Of a DNA stretch of 34,750 nt, positions 7,611-15,059 are shown one piece after another. Location of the stretch: positions 1 to 34,750 of the forward strand of contig JAPLGP010000046.1 in assembly GCA_026390075.1 (NCBI GenBank), in the 5' to 3' direction. Both the position numbers and the translations under genes were made by a program. How positions within the stretch are numbered: position 1 is the first letter of the stretch; each line of letters opens with the position of its first letter. The notes below the pieces were generated by a model, which saw only the letters and a list, made by a program, of their open reading frames with translations, was not told the origin of the DNA and searched no databases. The DNA is from Campylobacterales bacterium. Lineage in GTDB: Bacteria > Campylobacterota > Campylobacteria > Campylobacterales > Sulfurimonadaceae.

Positions 7611-10600
7611 TTACACATTATAATAAGTAGCATTTGGATGATAAACAACCAAAGCACTTGTGGACTGTTCAGGATGAATCTGAAAAGTTTCGCTGAGCTC
7701 AATACCGAACTCTTCGGGTTTGAGTAAATCAAAAAGTGGACGATTAAGCTCTAAATCTGGACATGCGGCATAACCAAATGAGTATCTTGCACCTTGATAT
7801 CTGTTCATCTGAACATCGCCAAGTTTACTTCCTTCATTTTCACTTATGTTTAAATCGAGACGGATTTGTTTATGCACCATCTCCGCCAAAGCTTCGGCGA
7901 GTTCAACGCCTAAACCGTGAAACTGATAGTACTCAGTGTAGTTTCCACTCTCGTAAATCTCTCTTTCCACTTCGCTTAGTTTTGCTCCTGCACTGACACA
8001 AGTAAGGGCTAGGACATCATGTCTATCCGAGTGAAAAAAATCACTCAAAGCACGGTGTGGGGCTTTACTTTGTCGTGGAAAAGTAAACATAGTTTTTGCT
8101 CTTCCTATGGCATGTGCAAGTGGTTCGTGATTTATTTCATCTTGCGAATTGTACCCCTCACTCTCATCAAAAATAAGCAGAGTATTATCATCACTTCGAC
8201 ATGGCCAATAGCCATAAACGATGGTCGGGTCAAAAAGATTTTCATCCAAAAACCTCTTCTTTAATTTCTCATACGCAGGGTAAACAACTTCATCCATCTG
8301 TTTTTTATACGCCTCTTTTGTCATTCCTTTGGAGCTATAACCCCAACGAGATTTAAAAAGAATTTTGTGATTCACCCACTCAAATGCCAACTCTTTTTGT
8401 GCACGGGTGAGTTTCATCTCTCTTCTTCCCCAAAACGGTGGAGTAGGAACTTTTACCTCACGGCTTGGCATGTGGAGTTCATGAAATGGCGGAATGATTA
8501 CCTCTTTTTTCTCTTTTACAACTTTTTCTTCATTATCTTTGCCATGCAAATCCGTGTCAAGATTTCCTTTTTCAATTCTACTCATTGCAGTCACGCCATC
8601 AAAAGCATCTTTGCAGTAAAAGATAGGTCCATCATAAAAAGGTCGGCAAAAATCATCTATAAACGCCCTTGTAAGTGCAGCTCCACCTAAAAGCACAGGT
8701 ATAGCAATTCCCTCAGCTTTGAGCGCTTCAAGGTTCTCTTTCATCACTTGCGTTGATTTTACCAAAAGTCCGCTCATCCCCAAGGCACTTGCATTGGACT
8801 CTTTGAGCGTTTTTACAAACTTTTCCAAATCCACTTTTATCCCAAGATTTATAACTTTGAAGCCATTATTTGAGAGAATGATATCAACAAGATTTTTACC
8901 CACATCATGCACATCGCCTTTGACTGTTCCCAAAATCAGCGTTGTATCCACAGCTTTATCTATCTTTGGCAGATAAGGGTTAAGATAATCAACGGTTTTT
9001 TTCATCGTCTCAGCACTTTGAAGTACAAACGGCAACTGCATCTGCCCTGAACCAAAAAGCTCCCCTACAACTTTCATCGCATCAATCAAAATCTCATTGA
9101 CGATTTTCTCAGGTGCGATGGTTTTTCGTGCCTCTTCAACGAGGGGAATCATCCGCTCTTTATCGCCATCCATAAGAAGTTTTGCGATTTTTTGCGCATC
9201 ATTCATCGCCAAATACGCCGCATCTTCCACCGCATTATCCACCGCTTCTTTGGTACTGAAGTGTTCTATAAAAGTAAAAAGTGCTTCGCCATTTGGTTTA
9301 CGGTTAAAAATCAAATCATCACATAACTCTTGGTCTTCTTTGCTGATTTTATTTAAGGGAATGATGTGTTGCACATTGATGATAACACTTGTTAAACCCG
9401 CTTCGATGCAGTGATGCAAAAACATAGAGTTGAGATACGGTCGTGCATCTTTGTCAAGCCCAAAAGAGATGTTTGAAAGCCCTAAAACTGCACCCACTTC
9501 TGGATGTCTTTTTCGTAGTTCTCGTATGGCTTCAATAGTGTTAATCCCTGCATCACGGTACTCTTCATCGCCACTTCCAAGCGTAAAGGTGAGTAAATCA
9601 AAAACCAAATCTTGCGGATTTATGCCATGTTTTTTTGTCGCAAGGTCATAAATACGCTCTGCGATTTCTATTTTTCGCTCCACTGTTTTTGCCATTCCGG
9701 TTTCATCTATGGTTAAACAAACTAAAGCCGCACCATATTTTTTGGCAAGTTGACAAACCGTATCAAACTTTTCTATCCCATCTTCAAGGTTTACAGAGTT
9801 TATGATAGGTTTTCCGCCGATGAGTTTTAAAGCCTCTTCAAGTGCGGGAGTCTGCGTCGAATCGGGCATAAGAGGAAGAGCCAATTTTTGAGCATAAAGA
9901 CTCATAACAGAGTTCATATCTTTTGTTTCATTGCGTCCTGCAAAACCAACACTCACATCCAAAACATGTGCGCCAACACGAACTTGTTGCTGTCCAACGC
10001 TGAGTGTTCCCTCATAATCTTCCGCCAAAAGAAGTTCGCGAAAAGCTTTTGAACCAGTTGCGTTACTTCGCTCTCCGATGAGGAGAGGGGCTGGTTCTTG
10101 CATAAGCGGTACGGTTGAAAAAAGTGAAGCAAGAGAATTTGCCTGAGTTCCACATGCCAACTTTGGAGTTTTATTACTCACACGATTGACTAAAGCACGG
10201 ATGTGTTGGGGTGTAGTTCCACAGCATCCACCCAAAAAGCTCACACCGCCAAAATCTAAAAATGCCTCTTGTTTATCCGCAAACTCTTCGGGTGCCATCG
10301 GATAGTAAGTGTATCCGCCACGGTTTTGCGGGAGTCCTGCGTTAGCGTGAACGCTGATGGGTTTGCCCCAAAGTTCACTGAGAGTTTTTACATGTTTGAG
10401 AACCTGTTCAGGTCCAGTTCCGCAGTTAAAACCAAGACTTAAAATGTCAAAAGGCTCCAAAATGGTCGCGATAGTTCCCGCATCTGTTCCGATAAGCATC
10501 GTTCCACTTAGCTCGATTGTGACCGAAACCATGATAGGAATTTCTTTTTCTCTTTGAGCAGAAGCCTCTGCACAGGCATGAAGTGCTGCTTTGATTTGAA

Positions 10601-11102
10601 GAGGGTCTTGGCAAGTTTCAAGTAAAAAAACATCCACTCCGCCATCTATGAGCGCCAAACAAAATTCTGTATAACCCGCAAACATCTCATCATAGTGAAT
10701 ATGTCCAAGCGATGGAAGTTTTGTTCCTGGCCCGATAGAACCTAAGACAAAACGGGGATGCTCACGAGTGCTAAACTTTTCACACTCCTTTTTTACAAGC
10801 TCCGTTCCCGCTTTTGTCAGCTCATACGCACGATGCCCGATTTGGTATTCATCTAAAACCCAAGAAAAAGAACCAAAAGTATTGGTCGTGATAAAGTCCG
10901 CTCCAGCAGTCAAATAGGCATGAAAAATCTCAGATAAAACCTCAGGACAGGTAACATTGAGAAGTTCATTACACCCCTCATTCCCTTCCCAAGCGGCATG
11001 TGGAATCTTCTCATCTCTCTGCTGTAACTGCGTTCCCATCGCACCATCTATGATAAGTGGACGCGATTGTATAGTGTGTAAAATATATTCTTTAGTTGTC
11101 AT
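7611..11102 (-). CDS. metH: Cobalamin-dependent methionine synthase
   Basis: A 1163-residue cytoplasmic enzyme that moves a methyl group from methyl-tetrahydrofolate through cobalamin to homocysteine, giving methionine. Homocysteine domain (about 1-310) with zinc ligands Cys227 (FNCGTG), Cys293 and Cys294 (GGCCGTTP). Pterin-binding domain about 340-610 (LIGERSNATGS, DVSVGFAGR). Cobalamin cap and Rossmann domains follow, with Asp730-Val-His732-Asp-Val-Gly735 (GDVHDVGKN), where His732 is the lower cobalt ligand. C-terminal activation domain about 880-1163 ends with PEQSTSALVVYHPNA, which binds AdoMet in reactivation. Length and order are those of full MetH. It stands alone, without a visible riboswitch or clear ribosome binding site. 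Confidence 0.96.
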   Translation of the reverse strand: MTTKEYILHTIQSRPLIIDGAMGTQLQQRDEKIPHAAWEGNEGCNELLNVTCPEVLSEIFHAYLTAGADFITTNTFGSFSWVLDEYQIGHRAYELTKAGTELVKKECEKFSTREHPRFVLGSIGPGTKLPSLGHIHYDEMFAGYTEFCLALIDGGVDVFLLETCQDPLQIKAALHACAEASAQREKEIPIMVSVTIELSGTMLIGTDAGTIATILEPFDILSLGFNCGTGPEQVLKHVKTLSELWGKPISVHANAGLPQNRGGYTYYPMAPEEFADKQEAFLDFGGVSFLGGCCGTTPQHIRALVNRVSNKTPKLACGTQANSLASLFSTVPLMQEPAPLLIGERSNATGSKAFRELLLAEDYEGTLSVGQQQVRVGAHVLDVSVGFAGRNETKDMNSVMSLYAQKLALPLMPDSTQTPALEEALKLIGGKPIINSVNLEDGIEKFDTVCQLAKKYGAALVCLTIDETGMAKTVERKIEIAERIYDLATKKHGINPQDLVFDLLTFTLGSGDEEYRDAGINTIEAIRELRKRHPEVGAVLGLSNISFGLDKDARPYLNSMFLHHCIEAGLTSVIINVQHIIPLNKISKEDQELCDDLIFNRKPNGEALFTFIEHFSTKEAVDNAVEDAAYLAMNDAQKIAKLLMDGDKERMIPLVEEARKTIAPEKIVNEILIDAMKVVGELFGSGQMQLPFVLQSAETMKKTVDYLNPYLPKIDKAVDTTLILGTVKGDVHDVGKNLVDIILSNNGFKVINLGIKVDLEKFVKTLKESNASALGMSGLLVKSTQVMKENLEALKAEGIAIPVLLGGAALTRAFIDDFCRPFYDGPIFYCKDAFDGVTAMSRIEKGNLDTDLHGKDNEEKVVKEKKEVIIPPFHELHMPSREVKVPTPPFWGRREMKLTRAQKELAFEWVNHKILFKSRWGYSSKGMTKEAYKKQMDEVVYPAYEKLKKRFLDENLFDPTIVYGYWPCRSDDNTLLIFDESEGYNSQDEINHEPLAHAIGRAKTMFTFPRQSKAPHRALSDFFHSDRHDVLALTCVSAGAKLSEVEREIYESGNYTEYYQFHGLGVELAEALAEMVHKQIRLDLNISENEGSKLGDVQMNRYQGARYSFGYAACPDLELNRPLFDLLKPEEFGIELSETFQIHPEQSTSALVVYHPNATYYNV
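10148..10158 (-). repeat. Exact GGCATGTGGAA word in metH (linker region)
   Basis: In metH it encodes LACGT at the linker between the homocysteine and pterin domains (around residues 315-319). Preceding base T. Confidence 0.9.
10995..11005 (+). repeat. Exact GGCATGTGGAA word in metH (5' end)
   Basis: On the metH strand it reads TTCCACATGCC and encodes IPHAA near residue 35. Preceding base C. Confidence 0.9.
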
Positions 11103-11238
11103 AGTTTGAAATCTTTTGTTAAATTAATAGGGCTCATTTTATCTAAAGAGAGCATAAAAAACGCAGTTGGAATGAAAGATAGATTTGAATATTCAATATT
11201 TTGTGTTAAGATTAACTTACCAAAGAGAGGAGAAGAGA

Positions 11239-11487
11239 ATGCAAACGCTAAATCTTAGGGTGGATGAGAGTTTTTTCCCACATTTTAAAGTCATGCTTGA
11301 TAGTTTTGTTAAAGATAAAAAAGTTGAAATTATTGAAGATACATTCCAAAAACATCTTATTGCAAGTAGCGTCGAAGATGTAAGAAAAAGAGTCTTTGAG
11401 GCGGAACAACAACAAAGCGTATCTCAAGAAGAATATGAGAAGTTGATGAATGCATTTTTTGTTGAAGAGCTTGGAATAAAACGATGA
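11239..11487 (+). CDS. Antitoxin-like protein paired with a ParE/RelE toxin
   Basis: An 82-residue protein starting MQTLNLRVDESFFPHFKVML, with an opening beta strand and helices like small ribbon-helix-helix or CopG-like antitoxins, then an acidic helical C-terminus rich in Glu and Gln that would bind the toxin. I chose the ATG at 11239 because AGAGAGGAGAAGAG lies directly upstream; an earlier start at 11185 lacks this. Its stop overlaps the toxin start by 4 bases (ATGA), the usual arrangement of such pairs. Assignment rests mainly on the neighbour; the sequence alone is only weakly diagnostic. Confidence 0.7.
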   Translation: MQTLNLRVDESFFPHFKVMLDSFVKDKKVEIIEDTFQKHLIASSVEDVRKRVFEAEQQQSVSQEEYEKLMNAFFVEELGIKR

Positions 11488-11756
11488 TAATCGAGAAAAA
11501 GCCAAAATTTATTTATGGCTTGATGAGTATTTTAAAATTTATAAAAAAAGACAAAATATCAGCATCAAAAAAGTTTGAAAATGAACTTGAGAAAAAAATA
11601 AAAAATTTAGTCAATTTTCCAAATAAATTTAAGCAATCCACCTATTTTGAGGATAAAGCATATAGAGATTTAATTCACGATGGATATACAATCATTTATA
11701 AAGTTGAAGAAGAGAAAATTACTATTTTAGAAATTTTTAAATGGCAAGAACGATAA
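11484..11756 (+). CDS. ParE/RelE-family toxin
   Basis: A 90-residue basic protein with the RelE/ParE fold pattern: an N-terminal helix pair (SILKFIKKDKISASKKFENE) and a C-terminal beta sheet YRDLIHDGYTIIYKVEEEKI followed by ILEIFKW. Family members either cut mRNA at the ribosome (RelE) or poison gyrase (ParE); the sequence does not let me choose. It is translated from an ATG overlapping the antitoxin stop, so the pair forms one unit, probably self-regulated. It lies in a low-GC patch between metH and two small membrane proteins, a likely accessory insertion. Confidence 0.82.
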   Translation: MIIEKKPKFIYGLMSILKFIKKDKISASKKFENELEKKIKNLVNFPNKFKQSTYFEDKAYRDLIHDGYTIIYKVEEEKITILEIFKWQER

Positions 11757-11775
11757 TTTAGCCACTTATTACCCT

Positions 11776-12240
11776 TTATGAAAGTTCCACATGCCGAGCA
11801 CTTTTTGATGTTTTATGATAATAACTTTTCTTTTTATTTAGTTGATATAGAATTAAGTTTTTTCTTTCAATTAACTTGCGTCTATTGGATAGCTCTGACA
11901 ATGTCATAAAAATGAATAATATTACAAATATAAATATAATTGATTGCCCTGTATTAGCTATTGATAAAAAGTTTAATTCAATAAAATTAATAATTTTTCC
12001 ATTATTATTATTGTTACCATATATCAAACTAACTAAACTACTCAATCCTTGTAACAAATTCCAGCACATTATCCCTAGTCCAGAGATAAATATTAAGGTA
12101 ACATTATTAGCTAATTTTTCTTTTTCAACTATAGCTTTATTAATGTAGTCAAATTCTTTTAAAAGAACTTCCCTATCTTTGATATTTTTAATTTCTTCAT
12201 CTGAAATGTCTCTGACATTATTAAGAGTTTTTTTAAACAC
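11776..12240 (-). CDS. Small membrane protein with two transmembrane segments, unknown function
   Basis: A 154-residue protein I do not recognise. It has a charged N-terminal helix (about 1-45), two hydrophobic segments (about 48-74 and 99-115) around a polyasparagine loop, and a basic tail ending SARHVELS. The last residues are encoded by an exact copy of the repeated word, so the tail may have been shaped by it. The start is GTG at 12240; its ribosome binding site (GAGGAAT) lies inside the end of the upstream gene, which stops one base earlier, so translation is coupled. Base composition is strongly AT-rich and the codon use looks foreign. Confidence 0.55.
   Translation of the reverse strand: MFKKTLNNVRDISDEEIKNIKDREVLLKEFDYINKAIVEKEKLANNVTLIFISGLGIMCWNLLQGLSSLVSLIYGNNNNNGKIINFIELNFLSIANTGQSIIFIFVILFIFMTLSELSNRRKLIERKNLILYQLNKKKSYYHKTSKSARHVELS
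11785..11795 (-). repeat. Exact GGCATGTGGAA word at the end of a small membrane protein gene
   Basis: Encodes ARHVEL in the last residues of the gene, close to its convergence with the toxin gene. Preceding base C. Confidence 0.9.
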
Positions 12241-12241
12241 T

Positions 12242-12580
12242 TTATTCCTCTGGGTATTTTTTTATGAGTGAATAATACCCATCAGAATCTATGAATTCAA
12301 TATTAAAAGGAATAATTCCTTTTCTTTTGTAGTAATTTAAAAGGTTGTCAATATTTCCTGTATATCTACTTGTTAGCATGTTAGACATCTCGTGAATATC
12401 AATTTTATAACCTTTATTTGAAAGTTTATCGATAGCATCAAGCACTTCTCTTTCTATTTTTTTGTCTTTTAAGTACATTAATATCCAAAGAACTATCATA
12501 ACCATACCAAAAGCTAACCACCATATTCCTAGCTGAGCAACAAGAAAAAATAAGTCATAACCACACTGAAAATTAACCAT
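12242..12580 (-). CDS. Small single-span membrane protein with cytoplasmic domain, unknown function
   Basis: A 112-residue protein with one strongly hydrophobic segment (about residues 9-36, rich in Leu, Ile, Trp and Met). A soluble part follows (VLDAIDKLSNKGYKIDIHEM to YYSLIKKYPEE) that looks like a small winged-helix or other alpha/beta fold: helix, helix with a possible turn (MSNMLTSRYTGN), then short strands. I do not recognise the family. It is coupled to the downstream two-span protein with one base between stop and start, so the two may work together at the membrane. No ribosome binding site is clear at the chosen ATG. Confidence 0.5.
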   Translation of the reverse strand: MVNFQCGYDLFFLVAQLGIWWLAFGMVMIVLWILMYLKDKKIEREVLDAIDKLSNKGYKIDIHEMSNMLTSRYTGNIDNLLNYYKRKGIIPFNIEFIDSDGYYSLIKKYPEE

Positions 12581-12882
12581 AAAAGTTGTTTTGTGCTTTC
12601 AATCATTTTTACATCATCCTTACATTTTTTTGTTACATTTTATCAAAGAATTTACAAAAACTGCTATCTTGACATGTGAAAATAACGCATTTGTTAAATG
12701 AATTGAGAAATTTTTGCAACTATTTTTGTGATTAGTACTCCGCCTTAAAAAAGGTGTAACAAAAAAAGAGCATAAAAAAAAGAATTATGACGAATTAAAC
12801 ATACAGACTATTGACTTTAATCGTCAAAAAAATGTACAATGACGGTGAAAATCAAAAAAACAGAGGAGTTTAACCGTTAATT
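12581..12882. other. Intergenic region between divergent genes
   Basis: About 300 bases without a gene. It holds the promoter of the plus-strand recombinase-like gene (12811-12840) and a short imperfect hairpin (CGCCTT and AAGGTG, near 12743). The rest is AT-rich sequence in which I see no further feature. Confidence 0.5.
12811..12840 (+). promoter_or_regulatory. Sigma-70 promoter with inverted repeat over the -35
   Basis: TTGACT (12811-12816) and TACAAT (12835-12840) are separated by 18 bases, a good vegetative promoter for the gene at 12883. The -35 is part of an inverted repeat TTGAC-N7-GTCAA (12811-12827), a possible operator, perhaps for the DNA-binding protein encoded downstream. Confidence 0.55.
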
Positions 12883-13518
12883 ATGACACTAGCTTACATT
12901 CGACCAGATAAAAACTTTGATGCAGCGGGTGAACAGTTACAACTTATAAACTCTTATGCACACTCAAAAAATATCGTGATTGATGATGAATTTATAGATC
13001 ATATTTCTCAAAATAAACGCCTTGAGCAACGCACAAATGTTACTAATTACTTTAAGAGTAACGAGGGTGCAACTCTTTTGGTGTATGATGTTTGGGTTTT
13101 AAGCACAAACATGGAAGATATCATTCAAATGTTTAGTTGTATGCTAAAAAAGAAGTTCAGCATACATTTTATTAAGCAGTCTGTTATAATATCAGAGCAA
13201 AGTAATGCCGTGCTTGTACTTGGACTCATAGACCAACTTCGCGTGAGAATGCAAAACGATTCTAAAAGAGTCACGGGAAGACCCAAAGGAAGTAAGTCAA
13301 ATTCTAAATTTGACAAACATGTAAATGAAATAATTTCTTGTATAAAAGAGAAAAAATGTGTGAGTGAAATTGCGCGCCAGATAGGTCAAAGCAGAAGCTC
13401 TTTAAAAGATTATATAGAATCGCGTGAGCTAAAACTAGTTGCGCATGGTTCATTAGTACATCCATCACTAGAAAATGCGGAAGAACAGTTAATTAACAAG
13501 ATTAGCTGTCCAGATTAA
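12883..13518 (+). CDS. Serine-recombinase-like protein lacking catalytic residues, probable DNA-binding regulator
   Basis: A 211-residue protein with the layout of a small serine resolvase/invertase: N-terminal recombinase fold (1-125), GRPKG hinge (132-136) and C-terminal helix-turn-helix (VSEIARQIGQSRSSLKDYIE, about 160-179). Aligned by eye to gamma-delta resolvase, the nucleophile Ser10 is Asp9 (YIRPDKNF). Arg68 and Arg71 of the active site become Val72 and Thr75 (VWVLSTNMEDI). Recombination is therefore unlikely, while dimerisation and DNA binding are kept. It is encoded 17 bases before ccoG and probably co-transcribed, so a role as a regulator of respiratory genes is possible (inference). 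The ribosome binding site AGGAG is unusually far, 14 bases from the only usable ATG. Confidence 0.75.
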   Translation: MTLAYIRPDKNFDAAGEQLQLINSYAHSKNIVIDDEFIDHISQNKRLEQRTNVTNYFKSNEGATLLVYDVWVLSTNMEDIIQMFSCMLKKKFSIHFIKQSVIISEQSNAVLVLGLIDQLRVRMQNDSKRVTGRPKGSKSNSKFDKHVNEIISCIKEKKCVSEIARQIGQSRSSLKDYIESRELKLVAHGSLVHPSLENAEEQLINKISCPD

Positions 13519-13535
13519 TTACAGCAGGAGAAAAA

Positions 13536-14969
13536 ATGAGTCAAGAAAAAAAAGGTATTGAAATACCAACAGCGTGGAGATTTAAACGATACTATTTTTT
13601 TGCTGTGCTTACGGGAATTGCTTTAATATTGCCTTGGATAACAATAAATGGAAATCACTTTTTCTTACTGAGTTTTGATAAATTAAAGTTGCACCTTGCA
13701 TTTATTCAGTTTGATATGCAAGAGTTATATTTGATGCCATTTTTACTTATGTTACTATTTCTTGGAATCTTTCTTATGACTGTTATTGGCGGTAGAGTTT
13801 TTTGTGGTTGGATATGCCCACAGACAATTTTTCGTATAATTTATCGTGATTTCATCGAGACAACAATTTTAGGTCTGCGTAAACGCATAAAAAACAAACA
13901 ACAAGAACCTGATATGACTAAGACCGAAAACAAAGTTAAAAGAGTAATAGCAATACTTATCTGGACTGCTTTATCTTTCATCGCTGCTGCCGACCTCTTA
14001 TGGTATTTTGTTCCACCTGAAGATTTTTTTGCATATTTAGCGGACCCTGCGGAGCATATGACACTCTTTGGAACAGTTATTGGACTGGCTCTGTTTCTCA
14101 TCTATGACATCATATTTTTAAAAGAAAACTATTGTATTTATGTTTGTCCATACTCAAGAATTCAGTCTGTTCTTTATGATGAGCATACGGTTATGGCACT
14201 TTATAATACGCACCGTGGTGGAAATATTTATGATGAGCATAAAACCAAACAGTTTACCTCGCAAAAAGATTTACAAGCATTCAAACCAAGTGCAGAATGT
14301 ACTACTTGTGAGAGTTGTGTAACGGTTTGTCCTACGCATATTGACATCCGCAAAGGTTTTCAGTTAGAGTGTATTAACTGTCTTGAATGTGTTGATGCCT
14401 GTACGACTGTTATGGGCAAATTAGGAAAACCATCATTAGTTACATGGTCGAGTGATTATGAAATCATTGACCAAAAAGGGAAAACAAAATATTTCCGTCC
14501 TAAAGTTTTAGCATATATTGCTCTTTTAGTTGGAATAACAATTATCTTAGCCTTGATGGGAAGTAAAAAAGAGCATATGCTTTTAAATATCAACAAAGAA
14601 AATCGTTTATATTCTGTGGAAAGATTAGCAGACAACAGTGTGCAAGTAGATAATTCTTATGAATTTTTACTTCAAAATACAGAAAATGAAGAACTAAAAT
14701 ATTTCTTTGAAGTTATCCCGCCAAAAGGAATGGAAGGTAAAATAATTATCACCAAACCAACAGAAGAATTTAGCGCTGTTCCAAATATTAAGAAGAAAAA
14801 AATCGTTGTTCTTAGTACAACACAAATGCTAGTAGATGATGAGAGAAAAGATACTGTTATCCCTATTACAATTCGTGCATACGCAGTTGGTCATGAAGAT
14901 AAAATTGTAGTTTTTAGAGAATCAACTTTTACTTTTCCAAGAGCAGATGTTATAAAATCAGCGAAATAG
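13536..14969 (+). CDS. ccoG: Cytochrome c oxidase accessory protein CcoG (FixG/RdxA family)
   Basis: A 477-residue inner-membrane iron-sulfur protein needed for assembly of cbb3-type cytochrome oxidase, where CcoG reduces copper for insertion. Membrane segments lie at about residues 18-38, 64-88, 130-160, 175-195 and 325-345. Cysteine motifs are CGWICPQ, CIYVCPYSRIQS, CTTCESCVTVCP and CINCLECVDAC, the last two forming two [4Fe-4S] sites. The C-terminal periplasmic part is an Ig-like FixG domain. Ribosome binding site AGCAGGAG is good. The oxidase genes themselves are not in the window. A hairpin at 14972 follows the stop. Confidence 0.93.
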   Translation: MSQEKKGIEIPTAWRFKRYYFFAVLTGIALILPWITINGNHFFLLSFDKLKLHLAFIQFDMQELYLMPFLLMLLFLGIFLMTVIGGRVFCGWICPQTIFRIIYRDFIETTILGLRKRIKNKQQEPDMTKTENKVKRVIAILIWTALSFIAAADLLWYFVPPEDFFAYLADPAEHMTLFGTVIGLALFLIYDIIFLKENYCIYVCPYSRIQSVLYDEHTVMALYNTHRGGNIYDEHKTKQFTSQKDLQAFKPSAECTTCESCVTVCPTHIDIRKGFQLECINCLECVDACTTVMGKLGKPSLVTWSSDYEIIDQKGKTKYFRPKVLAYIALLVGITIILALMGSKKEHMLLNINKENRLYSVERLADNSVQVDNSYEFLLQNTENEELKYFFEVIPPKGMEGKIIITKPTEEFSAVPNIKKKKIVVLSTTQMLVDDERKDTVIPITIRAYAVGHEDKIVVFRESTFTFPRADVIKSAK

Positions 14970-14971
14970 AA

Positions 14972-14995
14972 GTCTAGCACCCGCTAGGCTTTTGC
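14972..14995 (+). terminator. Probable terminator after ccoG
   Basis: AGTCTAGC and GCTAGGCT pair over 8 bp (one G-T) around ACCC, followed by TTTTG. The T run is short, so termination may be partial. Confidence 0.5.
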
Positions 14996-15059
14996 CTCTT
15001 CCTCATAAAATTTTAATCAACAACAAGGTAAACTTGAAGATAATACTTTGGAGTTTGCT

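Noticed and set aside
7611-11102. Several long open frames on the plus strand opposite metH
   Set aside because: They are shadows of the high-quality metH frame, with no ribosome binding sites or recognisable products.
12662-12682. GACATGTGAAA near 12671 as another copy of the word
   Set aside because: It differs at too many positions from GGCATGTGGAA and lacks the GTGGAA half.
12883-13518. Recombinase gene as evidence of an active integrated element
   Set aside because: The catalytic Ser and Arg residues are missing and no attachment repeats or other mobile genes lie nearby.
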